This document shows positions 10,068 to 19,388 of a stretch of 64,000 nt of DNA, in pieces. Every line of letters begins with the position of its first letter. Within the stretch, counting starts at the first letter, position 1. The position numbers and the translations under genes were made by a program. The stretch covers positions 1 through 64,000 of the forward strand of contig DATKRV010000003.1 in NCBI GenBank assembly GCA_035532075.1, read 5' to 3'. The stretch comes from CAIVND01 sp035532075. GTDB taxonomy: Bacteria > Actinomycetota > Acidimicrobiia > Acidimicrobiales > Bog-793. The notes under the pieces are model-generated. The model ran no database searches. It saw nothing but the letters and a program-made list of their open reading frames with translations, and was not told the origin of the DNA.

Positions 10068-11201
10068 TTACCCCACCCTTTTTAGCCACAGCGCCCCGCC
10101 GGTGTTCTCGAGCATTGCTGGAAGCTCGGCTGCGATGACCTCGCGATGGCACTCGGCGAGATAGTGATTGAACAGCACAATCTCGTAGGAGTTGTTGAAG
10201 AGCAGGAAGGCGTGAACAAGGTAACACTCGTTCCAGGCCCTGCCCTCCTTGATCCAATGCTGCAGGTACTCGAACGGCCAGAACATATCGTGTACGTGCA
10301 CGTACACGCCCGGCGCAAGGATAGGAAGGATGGTCGTAAAGAGAAAGTGCACGTCGCTCGCGACCTTGAGAACATGCGAGGAGTCGATGAAGAACACGTC
10401 ATTCGCCTCGAGCTCAGTAAAGCGCGACAGCGGCACCGACTGTACCGGCTGGGCGAGTACCTCCACAGGATCGCCCTCGCGCAGGCAGTTGTCGAGCAGA
10501 TCGGGGTAGGGCTCGATCGCCGTGACCGACATCGAGCCCTCTAGGAACTGCTCGCTCGTGTCGAGCGCGAGCGCAGTGCTCCAGCCGCTGCCCACCTCGA
10601 GGTAACGTCGGGGATGCAGGCGGCGCAACATCGCCTGAAGCGTCGCTGCGTCCCCGATGCCGTAGTTCAGGTTGTCGGTGCCATATCGAGCCGACGCGTT
10701 GGGAGACGCGGGGATCGGGGCCTCTCGTGCGAGGTGTGCGAGCTCTCGAAAGCACGCGAGCTGCTCTTTCTCTCGCAGATCAATACCCGGCAGCGTCGTG
10801 CGCATGACGAAGAGACGCTCCGCCTCTCGTTCGATCTCCTCGAGGTCGGGTACCGGTGAGTAGAAGTGGCCCGGTTCTGCCCAGGTGACGAAGGGTACGA
10901 CTGAGGCCGGCACTGACAACCCGAAAGAGGGAGCAGGCCCGACCACTCCGGCCGGCCGTGAGTCCGTCAGTCGTGAGGGTGGGCCCGCCTTCTCAGCTGT
11001 ATCGCTGTGAGATACCGCGGGGATCGACTCTTGCGACAGGCCTTCCGCAGGGAGTCGAGTGAGTTCGCCGGATACTGCGGGGATCTCCTCGCTGAGCTCG
11101 ATGCGCTGGTCTCGCGGATCGATCGGTTGAACGGTCCTGACGATCCGCCATTTTGCGAGCCGCGTCGCGGCGCGCACGATTCGCTCCCAGATCCAAGTCA
11201 A
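10068..11201 (-). CDS. Class I SAM-dependent methyltransferase, 377 aa
   Basis: A Pro/Ser-rich N-terminal half without clear fold (residues 1-150) is followed by a methyltransferase domain with motif I YLEVGSGWSTALAL (about 200), an acidic strand end in VTAIEPYP (about 227) and VFFIDSSHVLK (about 270). The latter resembles the Methyltransf_24 type, often found in polysaccharide clusters. The closing part contains VHVHDMFWPF. The start taken is TTG at 11201; there is no closer ATG. Its acceptor is unknown, and glycan modification is inferred from context. The neighbourhood is full of transposase remnants, so it may have been transferred. Confidence 0.75.
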   Translation of the reverse strand: MTWIWERIVRAATRLAKWRIVRTVQPIDPRDQRIELSEEIPAVSGELTRLPAEGLSQESIPAVSHSDTAEKAGPPSRLTDSRPAGVVGPAPSFGLSVPASVVPFVTWAEPGHFYSPVPDLEEIEREAERLFVMRTTLPGIDLREKEQLACFRELAHLAREAPIPASPNASARYGTDNLNYGIGDAATLQAMLRRLHPRRYLEVGSGWSTALALDTSEQFLEGSMSVTAIEPYPDLLDNCLREGDPVEVLAQPVQSVPLSRFTELEANDVFFIDSSHVLKVASDVHFLFTTILPILAPGVYVHVHDMFWPFEYLQHWIKEGRAWNECYLVHAFLLFNNSYEIVLFNHYLAECHREVIAAELPAMLENTGGALWLKRVG

Positions 11202-11361
11202 CTTGTGAACTGGTCTGGCCAGATACCATCGTTGAACACTCTCTGCCTCCTTGAACGGTGGTGTGTGACCCGTGGCCGTCTTCTACGAAGCGTGTCCACA
11301 AGAACTTGATCGTGCATTGACTGAACCGGACTGGGATTGCCGGTTGCCGAGCTTGGTTCTC

Positions 11362-11460
11362 TCAAGCCGCGTTGGCCTGAGGTTGGTCACGATACTCGGC
11401 CTCGACCTCCTTGGGAGTGTGATATCCGAGTTCAGCGTGCAGGCCTCTTGGTAGAACCAG
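11362..11460 (-). pseudogene. C-terminal scrap of an IS3-family OrfB transposase
   Basis: Reading leftward, the frame gives RGLHAELGYHTPKEVEAEY and ends NAA plus TGA. This matches the RLHxxLGYxTPxE motif near the C-terminus of IS3 OrfB integrases. Only about 33 codons remain, so it is a relic that shows past IS3 insertion and deletion. The flanking 11202-11361 and 11461-11579 stretches show nothing else. Confidence 0.7.
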
Positions 11461-11579
11461 GGCACCCATGCACACATAGCAATTTCAAGATCTTCGTGAA
11501 CCGGCCCAGGTTACTGATCTTTCGGAAAGACGTTGAGGTAATTACATTGTTATCCTAGGTCTACGGTTTGGCACCACCA

Positions 11580-12128
11580 TCAGTTGCACGAGTTTCGCTC
11601 ATAGGCGATCGCGATGACGTCGAACAACAGCTCCGCTCCGACCTTGGAGGCGGGCTCGAAGTCGAGCTCGTCGAGAACCAACAGGTCGAGTTTCGACAGC
11701 TGTGATTTCAGTCGCAAAAATGTCCGTTCGTCTCTTGTCTCGATGAGTGTCGCGACAAGCTCTGTTGCCCGAAAGAATCGCAATTTGTAGCCACGGCTGC
11801 ACGCCCCAGCGGCGAGCAAGGTCGCGAGACGGGACTTGCCGGTGCCCGATTTGGCGACGAGCGGGAAGTTCTCGCGTTGGTCGCTGAGCTCGCAGCCCTC
11901 GATCGCCACCATCGTCGGGAATCGGGCGCTTTGAGGCGTCGCTCAGCGTGCGTTTCTCGCGATCGATCAGTTCGAGCTCGCGGAGCTGTAATAGATAAGT
12001 GAGATGATCGGTGTTGTCTGCTGCTGCTTGCGCGGCCACCTTCTCTGCTTCGCGCGAATGGTCATAAGGCGCAGCGCCTTCAGGTGGTGGCGCAACAAAA
12101 CGAGGGACTTGGTATCGAGGCTCTCCAT
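11580..12128 (-). pseudogene. istB: istB-like ATPase helper, frameshifted and 3'-truncated
   Basis: Homology runs over three frames: LLRHHLKALRL near the ATG at 12128, then AADNTDHLTYLLQLRELELI in a second frame, then the P-loop region VAKSGTGKSRLATLL, FFRATELVATL and the Walker B-like LDLLVLDEL in a third (11580-11912). At least two indels are therefore needed. Family members continue past VIxxRYERRS with about 70 more residues, whereas here the frame stops at YERNSCN. Non-functional. Confidence 0.8.
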
Positions 12129-13626
12129 GGTTATGTTCCTTTTTCGATGAGCGACGAGCGGCCGATAGGCGCTGAGGTCGGGCGTTTCGATAACAACCGA
12201 CTTGAGGTGCGGGTGGCCATCCAGGCCGAAAAGGCCAATGGGTCGCGTTTTTTGGTGACACACGATGAGGCCAGTCGCGTCAGTGCTTATCGCCCCGATC
12301 GCAAGCGCCACTTCAACCGCTGCGGTGAGCTCGGAAAGGCTTGCTCGCTCGATCAGCCGCGGTACCTTGATGAACTCGCGCGTGCCTGCCGAACCGAGAC
12401 CGGCCTCAAGGCGCCAGCGCATGAGTGCGAAGCTGGGTGGCAGCGCCAGCTGCTCGAGTGGTCGGGCGAAGTCAAGGGCGCCCGATTTTCGTTCAAGGAG
12501 TGCCAGACAGTGGCGGGGGTCATAGGTGGTGTGCTCCTTTCCCCAGTGACGGCGGTGGGCGGTGACGAGCTCGGTGCCACAAGAGAAGGCAATCTTCTCC
12601 ACTCCGCCCATCACGGTCACCCCGTGATGGGCATACGCGGTTGGCACCGAGTGATCGTTGGCATCAAAGCACACGAGCGATTGCGACTTGGCCCGGCGGG
12701 CTTCGACGCGTCTTGGTTCGAATGACACTCCTGGCAGTGGACGCATCGCGTCGAGGTCTTCATTCAGGCGCTCGACCTTCGTTGTGACATTGCCCCGGGT
12801 GCGCCGATCAAGATCGGTGACACAATGTGCCTCCAGGTGGGTGTTCAACTCGCCGAAGGTGGCAAAAGACGGCCCGGGAACGGGGAAGTTCCGTCGTCCA
12901 TGGTCGACGGGGTTCTTGACGTGGCCCTTCTCGTTGCCCCGCGCGACGCGACAGAATCGATGAGTGAACAGGAGGTGGCTCTCCAAGGGGAGAAACGCAC
13001 GGGTGAGGCTTCGCTCGGTCGGACCGACGATCTTGGCGACCGCGATGGAGGTGTTGTCATAGACGGTCTTGGTGGGCACGCAACCAAAGAATGAGAACGC
13101 GGCGACGTGTCTGGTCTGGAAGGTCTCGGTGCACTCGCGGAGATAGGCAGAGACAAAGAACGCATCCGAATATGGCAGCGTCATCATCGCGAGTGCGGCC
13201 TTCACGCGCACACCATCGATCTCGACCGCTGCCTCACTGAAGTCGAACTGGGCCTCTGCTGGTGGTTGCGAGAGTGGCGCAAAGACTTCGGCGAAGGTCC
13301 GTCGATGGCTAGCGACATAACGTCGCACCGTGATCTCGCTGCCCAAATAGCTCTGATCGTCTCTCAGGCGATCGAAGATCCGCCTTGCGGTGTGACGTTG
13401 TTTTACCGGGGTTTGCCTGTCGTTCTCCAGGGATCGCATCGATGGTACCCATGAAGGGCCCGAACTTGATCGTGGGTCGCGCGATCTGCTGGCGATAGCC
13501 GGGGGATTCGGGGTGGGCGAGGATCTTATTGAGAACATCTCAGCCAAACCGGTATTCCGCTCGGACTGATCGCTTCGAGGCGACCTCCACGAGCACCTTG
13601 TGGTGGATCTCATTCCACATTTCCAT
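12129..13626 (-). pseudogene. istA: istA-like transposase with premature stop and frameshift
   Basis: The N-terminus is readable from ATG 13626 as MEMWNEIHHKVLVEVASKRS, but it hits an in-frame TGA at about 13543 and then continues as DVLNKILAHPESPGYR. Near 13400 the frame shifts to the main open frame, with KQRHTARRIFDRLRD, an intact-looking DDE core (QFDFSEA, VYDNT, NEKGHVKN) and the IstA C-terminal domain. No stop separates it from the istB start, so the ancestral istA stop seems lost. The element is a wreck. Confidence 0.8.
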
Positions 13627-14078
13627 ATCGGTGTTCACCGTTCTCCCAATTGCTCGTCCCGCCTAGGCAATGAGCTTGGAGGTCGGGTCGAGCAATGATG
13701 GGGATGGTCAGATGCACCCGTTTTCGATGATCGTTCACGCTTTCGCTGTCGCGGAAGGCTATGAGCTCCAGGCTGCAAACATCAAAACAGAAGAGTGAGA
13801 GGGGACTGTTTCGTAAGGGCTACCCTGCATCGATAGGGTTCTCATTGCAAGATCTTCGGGAGCGATCATCGATGCAGTGATGGGCGCGTGCAGGTATCTC
13901 CATCACCTGCGGGCATCTTGGGGTACCCGGTGTCGCAGTGCCCATGGTGTCAACGGTATGGACTGAAGGGTTCAGTTTCACCGTTCGAAGGTAGCTGCCA
14001 TCCGCCATTACTGATGGCAACGCATCTTTGTTGTCTGAGATGCCAATGTGATAGGGCGAATACCATTATTTTAATTAC
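13627..14078. other. 452-bp region without a confident gene; contains a short Cys-rich frame
   Basis: A plus-strand frame from 13888 encodes QCPWCQRYGLKG and, about 30 residues later, CCLRCQC, which looks like a zinc ribbon. It then runs out of frame into the glycosyltransferase start at 14079. It may be the ruined 5' end of an older gene or a chance pattern. No RNA gene or repeat was seen. Confidence 0.35.
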
Positions 14079-15260
14079 GTGTTCACCTCTCGTTCCACGG
14101 ATGTTGTCCTCACGCCCTACTGTGCCTCTATGCTCTCGGAGTTCGCCACCTACTTGCGGCGGGTTGATCCGAAGTTGGACCGTTGGGAGACCGTGGTGTC
14201 AGGAGAACCCGATTATCACGTTCTGGTGGATGCGGCGCTAGCGGTTATGGTCGGTTCGCGCGGAAGACGGGTATTGCGCCAGGTACGCGAACGCACCGGG
14301 TTGCATTCAAGACTTTCAGGAGCGGTTGTAGGTGACCCACAGTTTGACATCTTGATACCCATCACATTGTTTGACCGTTGGGATCTGGCTTCGCTTGAGC
14401 CGAGGCCCCCATCTTTTGATGTGCTGGCTGTTGTGACTACATACAACGAAGTCGATATCATCGAACAGCTGCTCTCGAGATTGACGCGCGATGGGATCCG
14501 TGTGCACGTGATCGACAACTGGTCGACGGATGCGACGCCCGACCTTGTCGGAAAGTTCGTTGCAGATGGCGCGGTCACGTGGGAGCGATTTCCATCCGCT
14601 GGAACAACGGGGTATTTTGAGCTCGAACGCCTGTTGCAACGCGTCGAGCAGGTCGCGGCCGATTCGGGAGCCGACTGGGTGATTCATCACGATGCAGATG
14701 AGATCCGTGAGCCACCTTGGCCAGGAGTTGCACTCATCGATGCTCTCTGGGCGATTGAACAGTGGGGGTACAACTGCATCGACCATACGGTGCTGAATTT
14801 CCGCCCCGTGGACAACTCGTGGTCGCCAGGTGCTGACCTCGAGCGGTCATTCACGTGGTGCGAGTTCGGCGATACTCCTGCTGATTTCCTCCAGATCAAG
14901 GCCTGGAAGCCTCAACCGACCGGGGTAACCATGGCCCGATCAGCTGGCCACGAGGTAAGGTTCAAGGGGCGCCGAGTCTTCCCATACAAGTTTCTCATGC
15001 GCCATTACCCGATTCGTTCGCAGGAACACGGCGAGCAGAAGATACTGCGCGATCGCAAGCCGCGTTGGAGTCCCGATGAACGCGCCAAGGGATGGCACGT
15101 GCACTATGACCATTACAATGAGCACACGTCGTTCCTGTGGAATGCGAAAGACCTACTGAGTTGGAGCGAAATCGACCGGCGGTATTTTCTCCAGCGCCTC
15201 AGTGGGGTGGGTATGGCGAACAACCCATGGCATGGTGAAGGAGTAATTGTCGACGCCTGA
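14079..15260 (+). CDS. Family 2-like glycosyltransferase, 393 aa
   Basis: An N-terminal helical extension (1-110) precedes a GT-A domain that starts VLAVVTTYNEVDIIEQLL (about 112) and carries the nucleotide-sugar/metal motif HHDADE (about 206). The end contains conserved Trp/His-rich stretches (GWHVHYDHY). GT2-like enzymes of this type add a sugar from an NDP-donor to an acceptor on the cytosolic face; the sugar cannot be inferred. GTG at 14079 is taken as the start, but ATG at 14130 is possible. It stands alone between IS remnants. Confidence 0.8.
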   Translation: MFTSRSTDVVLTPYCASMLSEFATYLRRVDPKLDRWETVVSGEPDYHVLVDAALAVMVGSRGRRVLRQVRERTGLHSRLSGAVVGDPQFDILIPITLFDRWDLASLEPRPPSFDVLAVVTTYNEVDIIEQLLSRLTRDGIRVHVIDNWSTDATPDLVGKFVADGAVTWERFPSAGTTGYFELERLLQRVEQVAADSGADWVIHHDADEIREPPWPGVALIDALWAIEQWGYNCIDHTVLNFRPVDNSWSPGADLERSFTWCEFGDTPADFLQIKAWKPQPTGVTMARSAGHEVRFKGRRVFPYKFLMRHYPIRSQEHGEQKILRDRKPRWSPDERAKGWHVHYDHYNEHTSFLWNAKDLLSWSEIDRRYFLQRLSGVGMANNPWHGEGVIVDA

Positions 15261-15414
15261 TCTTTTGATGCGAACTTATCTCAAATCGAGTCTTCGAGCG
15301 TTCCCGGGATCGACCGCATGACGAACGGCGATAGGCAATCATTCCAACCGTCTACCCACGTTGTGGGCTTTACGGTGTTGGTGGGCAATGAAAGGGCAAT
15401 CGGTCAATCGTGAT

Positions 15415-15489
15415 GTGAAGCGATCGCCAAGCACCCGAGCCTCGGCATCCAACAGTGCCTGTCGCTGCCGCTCGTTCAACTGGGGCCAC
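15415..15489 (-). pseudogene. N-terminal scrap of an ISAzo13-like transposase
   Basis: The minus frame reads WPQLNERQRQALLDAEARVL, recalling the LNERxRRLxAAAEAxALG phrase near the start of ISAzo13-type transposases. The next part of the family (GGIxxVxxATG) is missing. The rest of 15261-15676 shows no gene. Confidence 0.4.
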
Positions 15490-15676
15490 TACAATTCGAT
15501 CCGCTGGCCCACCGCCCCAGGTGTCACCGCCTAGATCGACACCCTTTAAGACGACCGGGCGAGAGTAATCAGATCATGTCATGCATTGGTCAGCCCCGAC
15601 GCGCGCGATCGATCACCAGGGTATTCTCAATTGAATCTCGCGTACGAGGAGACATTCTACTGGTTGTGAGCAGCAC

Positions 15677-16645
15677 TCATGAACGATTCACCGGAAGCCG
15701 CCTGGCAGTGACTCCGTATCGTCCAAAACGTGCGCCACCGACTTTGTGATTGCGATCTTCTGCGGTCGCAACGATGAGAAATCCGGATTTGGTAAGCAGA
15801 CGCTGGACGGATGTGCCTGAGAAGTAGTTGATATGTTCTGACTGTTTGATGACGCCCCAACGCGGTATTTTTGTGCGATATTGGCGACTTACTCCTGTGA
15901 TGAAGTCGCGCATGATGAAGATCAACTTGTGGGAGGGATATCGCCTCACTCGATCGCGGTAAGGCTTCTTGGCGAGTGATGAGTGCGTTACGAATCGGTC
16001 CATTGGGACTTCCACATAGAGGATGCCGTCTTCGGACATGACCCCGTGAAGGTCTTGCAGGGTTTGAACAGGGTCGGTCAAATGTTCGAGGACGTGGGAT
16101 ACGATCACGAGGTCGACCCGCTTATCTCCGAGATCACCCAGCGAGTTAATCCGTTCAACCCCGTCGTGTAACGGGTGTTCAGAGAGGTCTAGAACAATAC
16201 GCCTGTTGATCTGGATGTCAGGGAAGAATTGACCTTCGTCACCTCCAAAGTCCACCGCGCAGTTGATCTCTTTCGGTAGGGCATCTTCAAGCGTAAGGTT
16301 CATGAACTTTTTGCGATCAATTCTGGACTTTTCTACGGACGTTGCATCATTGATTCTTTCGGAGTACCAGGGCTCCCAGGATCGTCGAAGGCGCAGGTAC
16401 TCCGGAGATCTGTACGCCGAATAAATCGAGGAAAGTTCCTTTGGACCATATCGAATGGAGAAGAACTGAAAATCACAGGCGCTGCAGCAGAGTAACTCTG
16501 TGACTTGATCCCGAGGCATGTGGGAACACTCGGAGATGAACGGAGCAATCACCCCGTACCCAAATAGCTCAGTATCTCCAGCACAAATTGGACAGACTCG
16601 CACAATGAAATGAGTGGATTCGTACAAGTGGACTACTCCTCGCAA
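15677..16645 (-). CDS. SAM-methyltransferase with N-terminal zinc-ribbon-like Cys pairs, 322 aa
   Basis: Residues 18-55 contain CPIC and CCSAC, the paired Cys of the small zinc-binding domain often found in front of sugar C-methyltransferase-like proteins. The Rossmann core follows, with a motif I variant VDFGGDEGQFF (about 132; the usual GxGxG is altered) and HVLEHL (about 183). The closing part, SEHINYFSGTSVQRLLTKSGF, is typical of this methyltransferase type. The start is TTG at 16645, with no better upstream choice. Glycan or nucleotide-sugar methylation is inferred. Confidence 0.75.
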   Translation of the reverse strand: MRGVVHLYESTHFIVRVCPICAGDTELFGYGVIAPFISECSHMPRDQVTELLCCSACDFQFFSIRYGPKELSSIYSAYRSPEYLRLRRSWEPWYSERINDATSVEKSRIDRKKFMNLTLEDALPKEINCAVDFGGDEGQFFPDIQINRRIVLDLSEHPLHDGVERINSLGDLGDKRVDLVIVSHVLEHLTDPVQTLQDLHGVMSEDGILYVEVPMDRFVTHSSLAKKPYRDRVRRYPSHKLIFIMRDFITGVSRQYRTKIPRWGVIKQSEHINYFSGTSVQRLLTKSGFLIVATAEDRNHKVGGARFGRYGVTARRLPVNRS

Positions 16646-17099
16646 TGCCTTGCATTGGGGTGACGACGTGCAAGGGAACAGATGGCTAGGTGGACGGGAT
16701 TTGAGTCAGCCACCCTAAAGAGTGTACGCGGTCACGCCCATGAAAACATTGGTGTTGGCGTCCGGATTGCGCTGCACAGCCACAACAAAAGACTAACTGC
16801 TCGATCCGAGCCGACCATACATGTCAATCGGCACGGAAGCGCACGATCCGGCTCCGAAATGCCGACGCGCCTCTGCGCTCTCCGTCCGTTCGTCCAGGGC
16901 CAAAGGTCGTCCCGTCTCTCGTCGGGGGCAATGAACGGAGTCTTTCGACGACTGCGCATTTCAGCTGAAGAGCGACTTGAGAACCTGCTGAATTTCAACG
17001 CCGGTCGACCGAAACTTGCCGCGACAGAATCATCAACGGTTGGGGATCGTCAATTGTCGTGGACGGCGACCCGAAGAACCCCGGTGCTAGCTTGGGTGG
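16646..17099. other. 454-bp intergenic region with nothing recognised
   Basis: It lies between the divergent genes at 16645 and 17100 and must hold both promoters. A 202-codon frame (16682-17290) crosses it but has no domain and overlaps the following gene, so it was not called. Confidence 0.4.
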
Positions 17100-19388
17100 G
17101 TGATTGGGGACCCCGGGAGGTCGGGAGCATTGGAAAAGCCACGGATCTCGCTCTGTTGCATCACCGGCGGCCCTCTCCACCAGGTGGCAGCCATTCTCAA
17201 GCTCTACCGACCGGTCGTCGACGAGATCGTCGTAGCGCTGAATGGCCGTTTCACAAAAGGAGAACTCAGGCCGCTCGCCGGGCTCGCTGACCGCGTGCTG
17301 CCCTGTGAGATGCGCGAGGACTTCTTGCAAGAGCGCTACCGCGCATGGCTCTATGGCCAGTGCCGGGGGGAATTCATCTGCACCGTCGACACCGACGAGG
17401 TGCCCAGTTCCGCGCTGCTCGCAGCGCTTCCCGAGCTTGCCGCTGCGCGAGACGTCGTGACCTATCTCACCTCCTGCAGATGGTGTTATCCCGACCTTGC
17501 ACACTGGCTGGATGAGTACCCATGGGAGCCTTCGTGGAAGATGATCCTCGTCCGCAACGACCCCGCCACTCTTCACATCAAAGGTGGCGTGCACGAGGGC
17601 GTGATGGCCGTTGCGCCTTACAGTTTCCTCGAGCTGCCCGTGTACCACATCAGCGACGTGACAATGTCGCTCCCAGCGCGCGAGCGCAAGATCGCCTTTT
17701 ATGACGGGTTGGATGGCAACCAGCTGCTCGAAGACGGTCGTTCGGTGAGCGAGGTGTTCTACCTCCCCGAGCGTTTTGCCCGCTACCCACCGGCCGATAT
17801 CCCGCCAGAGGATCTCGCACTCATCGACCAGGTGGCAGGCGCGGACACCGCCAGCGACAGAGTGCTAGAGCGCGAATCGGTCAACGATGAACCTGGTGAG
17901 CTGCTCCCGGGCACGTTCGCCTACGAGGCGATCCTCGCCTCATGGCCCGAGCGTCCGCTTCCCAACGGTGCCTACCAGGCTCGGATTGAGCTACGGCGGG
18001 GCCGTACCCTCGAGCGCGAGACGACGGAGTTGCGGCCCGGTGAGTTGCGCCCAATGATGGTCCGCATCGAGAATTGCGGGGACTCCACCTGGCTCCGCGA
18101 GGCCCGTAACCGCATCTCGCTCGCCTCGCGCTTTTTCACAATCGGAACTGCGGGGGGCCGCGGACAACTCGTCCGCGAGTGCAGGCGCTTCCCCTTTCCT
18201 GCCGATCTCCACCCCGGCCAAACAAGGCTGTTCCCATTCGAGATCGAGGCGCCCGAAGAGCCAGGTGAGTACCTCCTCGTCGTGGACCTCGTCGAGGAGT
18301 ATGTCCGCTGGTTCGAATCCGGTCTTGAGCTACTCGTGCGCGTCTCCCCCGTGGAACCCGCGAGGAGGGGCCTCGAAGGGGTGAGTAGCACCACCGACTA
18401 CTTATCTCGTGGGGAGATTGTTCCCCACATCAATGCCGAGCCACGCGGGGGGCTGGCTTCGGTCTTTGTGCAATCTGGCATGCCAGGTTCTGTGCGGATC
18501 CAAACTGTCCTGTACTGTCCATCGGCAGAGAGCCTCGCCCGCTACCTGCGCGCCACCGCTCAGCTGGTCCGCACCACCACCAGTGCACGCCCCGAGCTCC
18601 TCGTCGAGATCGCACTTGGCGATAACTCGCCGTCGACGACCTTTCGGCAAGATGAGGTTGACCAGCTCCGCTCGTCGTTCAAGGAGACCGGGCTGCATGC
18701 GCTCACCTTTGAACACTTTGACGACAACCTCGGCCATGGAGGCGCCCAAAACCGTCTGCTCGACGATGCGCGTGGCGCCGACCTCATCCTCATCCTCAAC
18801 CCCGATACCTGTGCCTCACCCAACTTGCTCCTCGAACTCCTCAAGGCGATGACGGGCTCGGTCGGTATCGTGGAGGGTCGTCAGTTGCCCCTCGAGCACC
18901 AGAAGGCCTACGACCCCGCGACCGGAGACACAGGCTGGGCATCGGGAGCGTGTTCGCTCGTGCGTCGCGAGGTCTTCGAGGCAACCGGCGGCTATGACGC
19001 CGATGCGTTTTTTCTCTACTGTGACGACGTCGACCTCTCCTGGCGGGCCCGGCTCGCCGGATACCGGGTCGTCTACCAGTCAAGTGCGGTCTGTTTCCAC
19101 GACAAGAGGCTCTCTGCCGAGGCCAAGGAGCAGCCGGGCGACACGGAGATCTACTACTCCGGGCTCGCCGCGCTCCTGCTCGCGACGAAGTACTCGCGCG
19201 TCGATCTCGTACAGGCGCAGCTGCGCGATCTCTCGAACTCGCCCATCCCGGTCCATGCCGAGATCGTCAAGGCCTTCACGCGTCGCCAACGCGAGGGAAA
19301 CCTGCCGACGCCGCTCGACTGCGACAAAAGGGTGGCTGACTTCTCCACCTATGCCTACGCGTCCCTGCGCTTCGACTATGACCGCTGA
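17100..19388 (+). CDS. Two-headed GT2 glycosyltransferase with central Ig-like domain, 762 aa
   Basis: The first GT-A domain (about 15-235) has CTVDTDE (about 97) as its DxD. The central part (about 315-425) looks like the Ig-like fold found in NBR1-type and bacterial glycan proteins, with VRIENCGDSTW and PGEYLLVVDLVEEYVRWF. The second GT2 domain (about 475-700) has LILILNPDT (about 565) and the GT2 C-terminal phrase FFLYCDDVDLSWRARLAGY (about 638). Two transferase heads in one chain fit a bifunctional or alternating polymerase. The start is GTG at 17100. The gene overlaps the next one by 11 nt, which implies co-translation. Confidence 0.85.
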   Translation: MIGDPGRSGALEKPRISLCCITGGPLHQVAAILKLYRPVVDEIVVALNGRFTKGELRPLAGLADRVLPCEMREDFLQERYRAWLYGQCRGEFICTVDTDEVPSSALLAALPELAAARDVVTYLTSCRWCYPDLAHWLDEYPWEPSWKMILVRNDPATLHIKGGVHEGVMAVAPYSFLELPVYHISDVTMSLPARERKIAFYDGLDGNQLLEDGRSVSEVFYLPERFARYPPADIPPEDLALIDQVAGADTASDRVLERESVNDEPGELLPGTFAYEAILASWPERPLPNGAYQARIELRRGRTLERETTELRPGELRPMMVRIENCGDSTWLREARNRISLASRFFTIGTAGGRGQLVRECRRFPFPADLHPGQTRLFPFEIEAPEEPGEYLLVVDLVEEYVRWFESGLELLVRVSPVEPARRGLEGVSSTTDYLSRGEIVPHINAEPRGGLASVFVQSGMPGSVRIQTVLYCPSAESLARYLRATAQLVRTTTSARPELLVEIALGDNSPSTTFRQDEVDQLRSSFKETGLHALTFEHFDDNLGHGGAQNRLLDDARGADLILILNPDTCASPNLLLELLKAMTGSVGIVEGRQLPLEHQKAYDPATGDTGWASGACSLVRREVFEATGGYDADAFFLYCDDVDLSWRARLAGYRVVYQSSAVCFHDKRLSAEAKEQPGDTEIYYSGLAALLLATKYSRVDLVQAQLRDLSNSPIPVHAEIVKAFTRRQREGNLPTPLDCDKRVADFSTYAYASLRFDYDR

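Larger units (their letters stand above)
11580..13626 (-). mobile_element. Degenerate IS21-family element (istA + istB)
   Basis: The two-gene istA-istB order is typical of IS21. IstA is transcribed first (from 13626), and istB follows in the same reading frame from 12128. Both genes carry frameshifts, istA has an internal stop, and istB is cut off at about 11580, so the downstream terminus is lost. I could not identify terminal inverted repeats or a target-site duplication by eye. Confidence 0.8.

Noticed and set aside
11967..13613. A single 548-aa protein on the minus strand
   Set aside because: It is the open part of a frameshifted istA that reads through into istB's start and then out of frame; its first 70 residues are not IstA-like.
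16682..17290. 202-aa ORF upstream of and overlapping the two-headed GT2
   Set aside because: Lies mostly in intergenic DNA, has no recognisable domain, and its 3' end is in the wrong frame of a strong gene.
18994..19377. N-terminal extension of the 588-aa protein
   Set aside because: Ser/Arg-rich shadow of the preceding glycosyltransferase gene; the ATG at 19378 starts the conserved protein.
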